Source: Flavobacterium sp. CF108 (GTDB lineage: Bacteria; Bacteroidota; Bacteroidia; Flavobacteriales; Flavobacteriaceae). Taken from it: 64,000 bases of DNA. The stretch spans positions 558,001-622,000 of the forward strand of contig NZ_FQWW01000003.1 in the NCBI RefSeq assembly GCF_900129795.1, read 5' to 3'. A model generated the notes under the pieces. The model made no database searches, had not been told where the DNA came from, and was given only the letters and a program-made list of their open reading frames with translations. Positions within the stretch are counted from its first letter, which is position 1. Every line of letters starts with the position of its first letter. The translations under genes and the position numbers were made by a program. Below are positions 55,546-64,000 of the stretch, piece by piece.

Positions 55546-56313
55546 TCATTTTTTACTCGCCGCCCAAAAAATGGAATTCCTCAAAAGAGTAGTGTAAGCT
55601 TCATTTTCAAACAATTCAGGAGAATGTCCCATAAAAATATAAACGTTTCGGGATTTAAAATGATCGTTTGTCCAAACAACCGGATGATCGCCCATTTTTA
55701 TCTCTGAATTAGGTTCATAAGTAGCTTCATCAACTGAAGCCAATACATGAACATTCGGGCGCGGACTTTTATCATAAGTATACCATTCTTCTTTTTTGAT
55801 AAGAAATTCAGGTGAAATTCCTTTGATTACCGGATGAGATTTGTCTTCAATATTCACTTTCGCATTTGCAAAAGTGGCAATGTAATTTTCAAACTTTATT
55901 CCGCCCATAAAATCAGAAAACCATTTCCACATGGGGTAACCGTCAAATTCGCCCAGTAAAGTAGCGTGATGCAAACCAACCCATCCGCCTTTGCCGTCGT
56001 TCATGTATTTTTCAAATGCTTTCATAGATTCCTCGCTCCAGGTATATGGATGATAATCCAGCTGAATAAAAACCTTATATTGTTTTAAAAAGGCGTCGTT
56101 AATTTTTGCTGTGTTTTCAATATAATCAATCGTAAAACTACTGTCTGCTGCCAGTTTGTTCAGCCACGGTTTTGCTGCTTTAGAAAAGGCCAAATGATGT
56201 CCGCCGTTTTCATACAAAACCAAAACTTTAAACTTTGATTTTTTAGATTTCTGTGCGGTACAATCTACCTGAAAAATGAAGACTGTTATAAATAGGATTA
56301 GAAAATTTTTCAT
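55546..56313 (-). CDS. ThuA domain protein
   Basis: A 255-residue secreted protein with signal peptide ending near QVDCTAQ; the Cys could be a lipidation site, but the box is weak. KFKVLVLYENGGHHLAFSKAAKPWLNKLA, GKGGWVGLHHATLLGE and FMGHSPELFENEAYTTLLRNSIFWAA are hallmarks of the ThuA family, which has a glutamine-amidotransferase-like fold and is common in carbohydrate loci. The activity is not known. The start lies 29 bases after the end of the GH9 gene, so both are probably one unit. Confidence 0.9.
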   Translation of the reverse strand: MKNFLILFITVFIFQVDCTAQKSKKSKFKVLVLYENGGHHLAFSKAAKPWLNKLAADSSFTIDYIENTAKINDAFLKQYKVFIQLDYHPYTWSEESMKAFEKYMNDGKGGWVGLHHATLLGEFDGYPMWKWFSDFMGGIKFENYIATFANAKVNIEDKSHPVIKGISPEFLIKKEEWYTYDKSPRPNVHVLASVDEATYEPNSEIKMGDHPVVWTNDHFKSRNVYIFMGHSPELFENEAYTTLLRNSIFWAASKK

Positions 56314-56342
56314 CCAATAATTGAAGTTTTTTTATCTAAATT

Positions 56343-58117
56343 TTATTTGTCTGCCAAAGCTGTAATTGCCTGTAAAAACCATGCTGAATGCGGAATCCAT
56401 TGTTCTGTCCAGCGCCATTCGTCATTGCCGCTAACATCCATATTAAAATCAATTCCAGAGCCGTCTCCGTTTCCTTCTTTACCCGTAATTCCATTAGAAA
56501 TTCCGCCCTTTTCAGAACCGTGCCCGTAATTAGAATGCATGTACGGGACATTTTCTTCTCCAAATCCATATAAAAAACATACCGAATACGGATTGCATCC
56601 TAAAATCCATGATAACTGCTGTGAAGCATATAAATCAAGCGGTTTTTTCTCAGTACCATTATTTTTTACAGAAACTACTTTTCCGCCTTCAATTGCAGCT
56701 GTAGCCAGCGAAGCTAATCGGGCATTTTCTCCCTGCCACCACCAACCGGTTTCATTATCATGCGGAATAAAAAAGCCATCTTGTACCTTACCGTTAAACA
56801 AGAAACTTTGGCGTGCATAACCAAACGGATTTTCTACATTATTGGTAACGGCTAAATTATATTCTAAAGCCTTTTTGATCACATTTTTGGCATTCTTTAT
56901 TTCGTTGCTGTCGTTTTCTTTTTTCAAATATCTTGTCAAAGAAACTATTGGTAAACCTGCATCGGCAGCATGCCAAAACGGACGATTTCCGTCATTGCTT
57001 CTAAACCAGCCTTGATCGGTTATTCGGTTTTCGAGATTGTGCGTCCATTTTCTGGCTTCGTCTTTATAGAAATTATCATTGGTAGCAATCCATAACTCAG
57101 TTGCCGCCATTAAAGCACAATAATCATCAATAATATTTTCTTTTCTGTCATCATCATATTTAGTGTTATTTACTAAAAGATGTGCATAAGCACGTTTAGC
57201 TCCGTCTAAATATTGCTGTGATGTAAAATCACCATTTTTTTTCCATTGCGAAATTCTGGCTAACGAAGCAATTGCCATTCCTGCGCCTTCGCGAAAAGCA
57301 CTTTGATATTCGTCTGTAGTAACACTATTGGCCTTTAAACCCACAATTCTTCGGGCAGCAGGATTTTTATCAAAATAACTGAAAACAATCATATAAAAAT
57401 AATCCTCTTTTGATAAACAGCGCATCATATAATCTGCTCCCCAAATGGCTTCGTTATCAAGAGAATCTTTTATTTTCCATTGCGTCAACTGTTTCGGAAT
57501 TGTTTCTGAGGTATTAATAAGCGACCAGGTTACCAAAGGCGTTTGCTGCGGCGATACAAAATTGGCGTAAGCCAAATGCGAAAAATATTTACTCACATCG
57601 CCAGATGCATCACACCATCCGCCGCGAACATCTGCCGTTTTTGTACTGCCGTATAAGATGATGTTTTTGTCGGCTTCGAGTTCTTCCGGAGTATTGGCTC
57701 TTTGTTTATTATAATAGTGAACTATGGATGAAATAACTCGTTTTGCCAGTATATTTTCTTCAATAGAAAAACTTGCGAAGTATAAATCTGATCTGCAATT
57801 TTAAAAGTGATTTTATACGTTCCGGGTTTTTGAAAAGAGGAGAAATCAGCTTTATAAAATTTTTCACCAAGTTTCCAGTCGTCCACGTTTTGCGGTTTCC
57901 CAATTAATGCCGTAAACACTATTTTATGAGTTTGAGTATCAACAACATCAAAAGATGCATTTTCACGAAGATTAGTTGGATATGCTATAATGGCTATTTT
58001 TGGACTTTTCGGATCAAAACCAACCTGATTTACATAAATAATAGGTTTACTGTAAGCCATAACAGAAAGAAACAGCACTATTATGAGATATCTAAATTGC
58101 TGACGGAGTTTTAGCAT
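56343..58117 (-). pseudogene. Glycoside hydrolase family 9 gene broken by a -1 frameshift
   Basis: The first 131 codons (58117-57722) give a signal peptide and an Ig-like CelD-N domain (KPIIYVNQVGFDPKSPKIAII). The reading frame is then lost near 57768, in a run of five A (plus strand); one extra base restores SQVF-SIEENILAKRVISSIVHYYNKQRANT. The second frame runs on through GGWCDASGD near 57600-57630, the GH9 catalytic Asp region, to the stop at 56343 and ends ETQWIPHSAWFL-like (TEQWIPHSAWFLQ) text. Full length would be about 591 residues. It may be a real pseudogene, a slippage-controlled gene or a sequencing error. Family: endoglucanase-like on beta-glucans. Confidence 0.85.
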
Positions 58118-58378
58118 AGTTTATTTTTTATAAAGCAAATTACAAAAAAGTGAAAATTTATATCGCTTTTCTATTCTTCTAAATTTCATTAAAAAGTCAG
58201 GAATAACTTGGGGAACTTATTTTTACTGCGTTTGTAAGTAAAATCAAGATAAAAGTGATGTGTATTTGATGTGCTTTTTATAACAAACAATAAGCTCACA
58301 TCTCATTTTTTATTAAAAATTTCTATCATTTATTTTCTTTGTAATGTTTTGAAATCGTGAGTTTTAACTTTTTTTTAT

Positions 58379-58386
58379 TAAATTTG
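58379..58386 (+). promoter_or_regulatory. Promoter -7 element for the desaturase gene
   Basis: TAAATTTG matches TAnnTTTG and lies 28 bases before the ATG at 58414. A TTTG at 58348-58351 is somewhat too far to be a standard -33 element. Confidence 0.5.
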
Positions 58387-58413
58387 ATATGACAATTTCT
58401 AGCAATAGTGATT

Positions 58414-59517
58414 ATGGAAAAATTAAAACGCCCGGTTTATCTTAGAGCTGGTACTGATGATTTTTTTAGAAAAATGCGCAACGAAGTCACCGAAACGGTA
58501 TTGCAAAATTCATCATTGTACCTTTTAAATGTTATAAAGTCTTTAGGTCTTTTGGTTTTGTTTTTTTTATTTTATGGCTGTATTTTATTTTTTGGAAACA
58601 GCACACCTTTACTTTTCCTTTTTTATATTTTGTGTGGTTTTACCATGATTGTACTTTTTATAAATGCCTTTCATGATGCTGCGCACGGAGCTTTATTTAA
58701 AAAAGCAAAGCACAATGAATGGTTCTTATATGTTTTAGAACTCTTTGGAAGCAATCACTGGCTCTGGATGCGCCGCCACATCAACCTGCATCATGCCTAT
58801 CCAAATGTTCAGGATTGGGATATTGATATCAAACAAAGCGATATCATCAGGATTTTTCCAAATGCTCCCGTGCTTAAATATCATAAATACCAGCACATTT
58901 ATATGTGGTTTATTTATCCGCTTTACAGTTTAAACTGGATTTATATTCGGGATTTTAAAGACTTTTTTGGAACAAAAAACAACTACGTAAAGAAGATTGT
59001 TGAAACGATTCCGCGAAAGCAGATATTTATATTATTTACAGCAAAAATTATAAACCTGTTTTATATTCTTTTTGTTCCAATGATTTTGCTCAATCAGCCA
59101 TGGTATTTAGTTTTAGCAGGATGGTTTGCGATGCATTTATCCGGAAGCGTTTTGGGAGTTGTCGCATTAGTTTCTACCCATGTCGATGAAGATGCCAATT
59201 TTCCTGGAACCGACGAAGAAGGAAATTTATCTGCAACCTGGGCTTTACACCAAATGATTGTAACCAAAGATTTTAGTACCAACAGCAAATTGGCCAATTT
59301 TTTATACGGAGGTTTTACACATCATGTAGCGCATCATCTTTTTCCGGGTGTTGGTCATACCTATTATCCCTACATTACGCCAATAATAATAAAATATGCC
59401 GAAGAATATGATCTTCCTTACACGTCATATCCTTTTTATTATGCCGTACGTTCGCATTTCAGGATGTTGAAGAATAAGGGCGTGAAAGAAAATATTTTAA
59501 TGACAGGAGAGATTTAA
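58414..59517 (+). CDS. Membrane fatty acid desaturase
   Basis: A 367-residue protein from ATG 58414 (a GTG two codons earlier is possible). The three His boxes of acyl desaturases are present: HDAAH (87-91), HINLHH (122-127) and HHVAHH in GGFTHHVAHHLFPGVGHTYYP near 299-304. Hydrophobic pairs at about 38-85 and 190-245 are the membrane segments. The pattern resembles linoleoyl-CoA desaturase-like (delta-6 or delta-5 family) proteins of Bacteroidota; no cytochrome b5 domain is fused. Position of the double bond is unknown. Confidence 0.9.
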   Translation: MEKLKRPVYLRAGTDDFFRKMRNEVTETVLQNSSLYLLNVIKSLGLLVLFFLFYGCILFFGNSTPLLFLFYILCGFTMIVLFINAFHDAAHGALFKKAKHNEWFLYVLELFGSNHWLWMRRHINLHHAYPNVQDWDIDIKQSDIIRIFPNAPVLKYHKYQHIYMWFIYPLYSLNWIYIRDFKDFFGTKNNYVKKIVETIPRKQIFILFTAKIINLFYILFVPMILLNQPWYLVLAGWFAMHLSGSVLGVVALVSTHVDEDANFPGTDEEGNLSATWALHQMIVTKDFSTNSKLANFLYGGFTHHVAHHLFPGVGHTYYPYITPIIIKYAEEYDLPYTSYPFYYAVRSHFRMLKNKGVKENILMTGEI

Positions 59518-59814
59518 AAAGCTCGGTTACTTCTTACTTACAGAAATAAATAAACATTTATTTAATGCTTGTTTATTGTTAAATTTCTGTAATTCAGTAA
59601 AATACGTAAATATACTTGCGTATTCCTCATTTAATTATGCTAACTTTATTCTTACAAAAACAACGTTTCGATAAAATAGCGTTGATTTTTTATTGCAGCT
59701 TAGTAAAAGTCATTTTCTCTTTTGAGTTGTGATACAGCATTCAATTTTTAATACTGTTTCCGTTATCGATAATAATTCGAAAAGCGGGATAGAATATTGT
59801 TTTTAATAACTAAT

Positions 59815-62103
59815 ATGTCTGGCACTATGAAAAAAGAAACCTATGCACAACAAACAAATCTTGAAGAAATCCCATACTACTATCCTTCGACCTGGCCTGC
59901 TGATGGGGCAATTGATTTACGCATTCATGATCTTCCTCACCATGAATCATTAATCGAGTGGTGGTATCAAAATTGTCATCTCACTTCTAAAGATGGAAAA
60001 CGACTGTCCTTATTTGCTTCTTTTTTCAGAGTGGCAATAAAAGAGGAAACAACAGGAAACCTGAACTATACCCATTCTGTAATCTGGTCATTGTCAGATA
60101 AAACAGATGGCAAATATTATATGGACTCTCTGGTAGATCCTAGTACACCGGGACAGGTATTAAAAGCGATAAAAAAGGCCGAAGAAAAAAATGAAGGAAG
60201 CAGATGGATTCGCCGTGCATTAAAAGAAGTATATGAAAAAGGAAATATGCCGCTGCCGGACAGACTTCTTAAACAACCAGCAAAAATAGGTTTAAAGAAT
60301 CTCTCCCTTGAATACGATGAAAATTCCTTTAAAAAAGAAGAACAAGGAAATTATCATTTAAAACTCGAAAATCCATCAAACGAAATTTTGTGCAAACTTG
60401 ATTTTATTCCCTTAACAGAACCTGTACGACATGGAGATGATGGAGTAGTAAGCGGGATAAGGAAAGAAGAAATGTTTTATTATTTTATTCCAAAGTGTGA
60501 GGTGAGTGGAGAAATTCAGATAGGCAATACGGTTTATGAAGTAGAAGGGAACGGTTGGTACGACCATGAATTTAGCAGACCTGCTGATGAAACTTCCACA
60601 TTTGAATTTAAGCATGAAATGGACTGGAACTGGATTGCACTTCAGTTAGACAATGGATATCAGTTATCTGGTTATGATCTTTTTGATAATACAAAAAATG
60701 GCGAACACGCCGGAGGTACTATAATTATCATTGATCCCGATGGTAAAAATACAAGCGTAAAACAGTACTCATTTTTACCCGAAAAGTATTGGACAAGCGC
60801 CAGAACTTTTATATCCTATCCCGTTTCCTGGAAAATAGAAATACCACAGTTTAATATTTTTCTTTCTATAACCGCAGATTTTCCAGAGCAGGAATTTATT
60901 ACAATTCTTTCTGCACCCGCATTTTGGGAAGGCAGTGTAAGTGCTGCAGGAAAATTTATGGAAACAGAAGTTTCTGGTAACGGATATATTGAAAGAAATG
61001 GATTTAGTACCAAAACAAATATTGAAAGCTTCTTAAAAGCAGTAGGTGACACCACCCAAAAATCGGTAGAATCTTTGCTTCCCTTAAATCCTACTGACGA
61101 TCAATTTTACAAGTTGGTTAATAGTCCGTTGGGAGTTTCTTTTTTGAGCGCTGCAGATAAAGAGCAATATGTCTCGTCTGTTATAAAACCTATAAGGGAA
61201 ATCGTAGACAGAAGTAAAAAGGCCTGGCGTTCTTATATATTTTTAGCTTGTATAGATAGTGTTGGAGGAAACTCTCAGCCGTTTATCGACTGGCTGGCAA
61301 TGCCGGAGTTCATACATACAGGATCCTTAATTGTAGATGATGTTCAGGACAGATCTGACACACGCAGAGGAGGCACCGCTTTGCATCATCTTTATGGTGA
61401 AGCACTTGCAATTAATGCCGGTAATGCCAGTTATTTTATTTCAGAATTATTTATGCATGATCCTAAACTTCCGGATGATATTCGGATAAAAGTATATGAA
61501 CTTTATTTTGAAATGATGCGTGCAGCACATGCAGGTCAGGCAATGGATATCAGCGGACTTCATGATCTTATGCCAGAGGCTGTTAACAAGGGAAATAGTT
61601 CAACGCTTGAGAATAGAATTTATACTATACACAGATTAAAAACTGCAACTCCCGCCTGTACATTAGCCAAGCTGGGAGGATTAATAGGAGGTGGAAAACC
61701 TGAAGAAATTGAGGCATTAAGCAGTTTTTTAGAAGCAATAGGTGTTGCTTACCAAATAATGGATGATGTACTGAATTTGCAAGGCTATGAAAATAATCTT
61801 AAAGATAAAGGAGAGGATATTACAGCCGGAAAAATAACCATGCCAGTGGCAAAAGCAATGGGATTAATGCCTTTAAAGCAGCGCGAATATGTATGGGAAA
61901 CCATTCAGACACTGCCAACGGACAGAGCGGTAATTGCATCTGTAATTCATTTATTGCAAGATTGCGGAGCCATCGAAGCCTGCAGACAAGAAGCCGATGA
62001 ACTTGTAGAAACCGCATGGGAAAAATTGGATAAGCTCCTGCCAGATTCCTTTTTTAAAGTTAGATTACGGGCTTTTGGCTGGTATGCCTTAAAAAAGGAA
62101 TGA
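59815..62103 (+). CDS. Fusion of CrtC/AttH lipocalin-like domain and polyprenyl diphosphate synthase
   Basis: A 762-residue protein from ATG 59815; ATG 59827 and TTG 59797 are alternatives. The first half (about 35-400) has ESLIEWWYQNCHL (47-56), YYFIPKCEVSGEI, GNGWYDHEFSRP (245-256) and MDWNWIALQLDNGYQLSGYDLFD, hallmarks of the CrtC/AttH hydroxyneurosporene-synthase-like family, a lipocalin-like double barrel. The second half (about 415-760) is an all-helical trans-isoprenyl diphosphate synthase: HTGSLIVDDVQDRSDTRRG with DDxxD at 508-512, and YQIMDDVLNLQGYENNLKDKGEDITAGKITMP with DDVLN at 650-654, where the last Asp is Asn. One protein could build a polyprenyl diphosphate and hydrate or cyclise it. 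No signal peptide. Confidence 0.88.
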   Translation: MSGTMKKETYAQQTNLEEIPYYYPSTWPADGAIDLRIHDLPHHESLIEWWYQNCHLTSKDGKRLSLFASFFRVAIKEETTGNLNYTHSVIWSLSDKTDGKYYMDSLVDPSTPGQVLKAIKKAEEKNEGSRWIRRALKEVYEKGNMPLPDRLLKQPAKIGLKNLSLEYDENSFKKEEQGNYHLKLENPSNEILCKLDFIPLTEPVRHGDDGVVSGIRKEEMFYYFIPKCEVSGEIQIGNTVYEVEGNGWYDHEFSRPADETSTFEFKHEMDWNWIALQLDNGYQLSGYDLFDNTKNGEHAGGTIIIIDPDGKNTSVKQYSFLPEKYWTSARTFISYPVSWKIEIPQFNIFLSITADFPEQEFITILSAPAFWEGSVSAAGKFMETEVSGNGYIERNGFSTKTNIESFLKAVGDTTQKSVESLLPLNPTDDQFYKLVNSPLGVSFLSAADKEQYVSSVIKPIREIVDRSKKAWRSYIFLACIDSVGGNSQPFIDWLAMPEFIHTGSLIVDDVQDRSDTRRGGTALHHLYGEALAINAGNASYFISELFMHDPKLPDDIRIKVYELYFEMMRAAHAGQAMDISGLHDLMPEAVNKGNSSTLENRIYTIHRLKTATPACTLAKLGGLIGGGKPEEIEALSSFLEAIGVAYQIMDDVLNLQGYENNLKDKGEDITAGKITMPVAKAMGLMPLKQREYVWETIQTLPTDRAVIASVIHLLQDCGAIEACRQEADELVETAWEKLDKLLPDSFFKVRLRAFGWYALKKE

Positions 62104-62117
62104 TTTTAAAATTACAT

Positions 62118-63869
62118 TCATTTCAAAACCGGAATTTTCACAAAACTGTCATTATACCATTTTATTTGCAAAGGTACTTTTGCATCCAGAATTGTTTCAT
62201 CGCTTACTTCTTTTCCGGTTCCATAATTTAACTGCGAAAACGGATTTTTATTTACATTAACGGCAATCAATAAACGGCTTCCTTTACTTAGTTGTTTGCT
62301 GACAAAATGAGTATTAGTAAAAGAGATTGTTTCCAATTTATTAGGTTCTAAAAGCTGTCTTTTTTCAATATCTTTTGCATAACTGGCGCGGCCTATGTAA
62401 TACGATAAATGAAAGTATTCGTCATTTGGAGTAACCTCATAAAGCGTTACGCCCAGATCCATATCTTTTTTGTTGATGCTGCATTTGATTTCTCCCAAAA
62501 ATGACCCATTTACAATCAAAGCTTCTTTTAACGGTTCGCTTATAAAAAAATATCCGTCATATTTGCTGACTTCTTTTTGAATAATCGGGCTTGGATAATA
62601 ATTGTTATTGCTCGTTTGTCGGTCTGCAAAATCAACTTCCTGCGATAGGAATTCTTTTTTCTTAGGTTTTTGAGAATCGGCTAAATGGAAATCTCCTGAT
62701 TTATTTGCTGTTAAATAAAAAGTCAGGAAACCGTTGTGCATTTTTTCGAATGAGGAAGCACTTTTCCATTCATTCGCGCCCATAACTTCATAATTGATTT
62801 TGTCTTTTAGAATTTCAGGTTTAGTGCTATTCTTCAAAATAAAATCAAACCATTGATAGGTAATTTTTTTAATATCGATTAAAGCATTGGAGTCGACTTT
62901 ATAATCATTTAAAATGGCCTCGCCGCCAATCTGGGTTCCAAAATGTCCATAAGGGCCAATTACAAGATAAAAAGGTGTTTTCGGACTATACTTTTGAAGT
63001 TCTTTCAAATAGTATAAACTAGAGTTTTGAGAATCATTATAATAACCATCAAAAGCTAAAATGGGAATATTAATCTGCGAAAAATCATTTTTATAAGGCG
63101 CCATTTTTTGCCAGTAATCATCAAATGACGGATGTTTTATCCATTTCTGAAACCATCGGTTAGGCTCTCCGTCAATACTGTCTAATGTTTTATAAGCAGC
63201 ACCAGATTCCCACCATCTAAATTTTAATCCTCTAAAACGTGGTCTGTTATTATTGGTAACTGTATCAAGATATTTGTTGTTTCCCACATAAAACGCCCAT
63301 TCGTAATTTGGGTTTATAAAAACATTATTTTCCATTGGTAATCCCATTCCGGGTCTGTTTGCAACGTAGGGAACAATTGTTTTAAGCGCCGGATGCATCT
63401 TTTTACAAGCCGCCCATTGTGTAAAACCGTTATAACTGCCGCCATACATTCCAACACTTCCGTTACACCATTTTTGTTTGCTGATCCAGTCAATTGCATC
63501 ATAAGCATCGCTGCTTTCATTTTCATACGGATCAATTTCGTTAGGGCTGAAACGCTTTCCGCGAGAATAAACAATTACGCCTGTATACCCTTTATCAACA
63601 GATTCTTTTATGGTTTTGAGATCCCTGTCTTTGTCACGAACATAAATCGTGTATTGAAGAATTACAGGTTTTGCATCAGTATCATTCTTTTTTCGGGCAA
63701 CCATTGCAGATAATATGGCACCGTCCCGCGTTGTAATCGAAACACTGTCCTGAATATCATAATTACTTTCGTTATTTGCTAATTTTGTGGCTTTTGTCTG
63801 CTGGGCAGAAAGTCCGCAGATTGTAAAAAATAAACTCAGAAATAAAAACAATGCTTTCTTATTCATCAT
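62118..63869 (-). CDS. CocE/NonD family hydrolase (X-Pro dipeptidyl-peptidase-like, S15)
   Basis: A 583-residue secreted protein with a signal peptide (MNKKALFLFLSLFFTICGLSAQ; the second Met may be the start). SITTRDGAILSAMVARKK begins the hydrolase core, MYGGSYNGFTQW holds the nucleophile S145, and LVIGPYGHFGTQ carries the His. The C-terminal part (about 385-583) is the jelly-roll domain (FYLTANKSGDFHLAD). Members act on esters, acyl groups or X-Pro peptides; the substrate is not known. It is convergent with the prenyltransferase fusion gene, 14 bases apart. An ATTTATAT microsatellite lies 35 bases upstream of the start. Confidence 0.9.
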   Translation of the reverse strand: MMNKKALFLFLSLFFTICGLSAQQTKATKLANNESNYDIQDSVSITTRDGAILSAMVARKKNDTDAKPVILQYTIYVRDKDRDLKTIKESVDKGYTGVIVYSRGKRFSPNEIDPYENESSDAYDAIDWISKQKWCNGSVGMYGGSYNGFTQWAACKKMHPALKTIVPYVANRPGMGLPMENNVFINPNYEWAFYVGNNKYLDTVTNNNRPRFRGLKFRWWESGAAYKTLDSIDGEPNRWFQKWIKHPSFDDYWQKMAPYKNDFSQINIPILAFDGYYNDSQNSSLYYLKELQKYSPKTPFYLVIGPYGHFGTQIGGEAILNDYKVDSNALIDIKKITYQWFDFILKNSTKPEILKDKINYEVMGANEWKSASSFEKMHNGFLTFYLTANKSGDFHLADSQKPKKKEFLSQEVDFADRQTSNNNYYPSPIIQKEVSKYDGYFFISEPLKEALIVNGSFLGEIKCSINKKDMDLGVTLYEVTPNDEYFHLSYYIGRASYAKDIEKRQLLEPNKLETISFTNTHFVSKQLSKGSRLLIAVNVNKNPFSQLNYGTGKEVSDETILDAKVPLQIKWYNDSFVKIPVLK

Positions 63870-63904
63870 TTGTAAGTTTTTTAGTTAAACGAATTTAATT
63901 ATAA

Positions 63905-63973
63905 ATTTATATATTTATATATTTATATATTTATATATTTATATATTTATATATTTATATATTTATATATTTA
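63905..63973. repeat. ATTTATAT microsatellite upstream of the CocE-type gene
   Basis: Eight perfect tandem copies of the 8-bp unit ATTTATAT (63905-63968) plus a partial unit. It lies in the promoter region of the leftward hydrolase gene. Copy number can change by slippage and would shift promoter spacing by eight bases each time. Confidence 0.95.
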
Positions 63974-64000
63974 CTTCAATAATGACTCAAATTATAACTT

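Noticed and set aside
56336-56820. Several overlapping short ORFs on both strands near the end of the GH9 gene
   Set aside because: All lie within the GH9 coding sequence in wrong frames and lack motifs.

Overview
The window looks like part of the chromosome of a Flavobacterium-like member of the Bacteroidota. It is AT-rich and carries a type IX secretion sorting domain, a Bacteroidota-type NusG paralogue (UpxY-like), exopolysaccharide genes of the flavobacterial kind and several promoter elements of the TAnnTTTG type. The genus is inferred from gene content and not proven. No rRNA gene or intact tRNA gene was found.

Left end (1-8.9 kb): the tail of a Fic-domain protein lies next to a tRNA 3'-end-like fragment. 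A complete type II-C CRISPR-Cas locus follows. It has a tracrRNA on the minus strand just upstream of a compact cas9 (1130 aa), a ParDE-like toxin-antitoxin pair with a 20-bp palindromic operator, an array of 39 identical repeats and 38 spacers, and cas2-cas1 on the opposite strand beyond the array. The anti-repeat orientation shows that crRNAs are read rightward. A 28-bp-arm inverted repeat folds over the first repeat, and a decayed repeat follows the last one.

8.9-20.2 kb: a YheT-like hydrolase stands tail-to-tail with a leftward biosynthetic operon. The operon holds a hybrid NRPS-PKS (A-T-KS-AT-ACP), a second NRPS protein (C-A-T-TE) and an Sfp-type phosphopantetheinyl transferase. Both adenylation domains have nearly the same specificity residues, resembling glycine codes.

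20.2-26.5 kb: three secreted-protein genes lie in tandem (a small T9SS substrate, a 'MSYQA' protein and a beta-helix protein). Two small XRE regulators and a divergent UpxY/NusG-like antiterminator follow.

26.5-52.4 kb: a long exopolysaccharide cluster. Its precursor genes supply GDP-mannose, GDP-fucose, UDP-glucuronate and UDP-xylose. It also has a cytidylyltransferase, a Wzx flippase, a Wzy-like polymerase, ten glycosyltransferases, an acetyltransferase, a Wza-like lipoprotein, a Wzc-like BY-kinase and a WcaJ/WbaP-type initiating transferase. Together they suggest a Wzx/Wzy-type fucose- and uronate/pentose-containing polymer. A REP-like double hairpin interrupts the cluster.

52.4-64 kb: a DyP-type peroxidase with a small partner, an outer-membrane phospholipase A, a ThuA protein, a GH9 gene broken by a one-base frameshift, a fatty-acid desaturase, a fusion of a CrtC/AttH-type lipocalin-like domain with a polyprenyl diphosphate synthase, and a CocE/NonD hydrolase preceded by an 8-bp microsatellite.

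The items most worth a second look are the CrtC-prenyltransferase fusion, the hairpin covering the first CRISPR repeat, the toxin-antitoxin pair inside the CRISPR locus, and the very short Gly-malonate-Gly-like assembly line.
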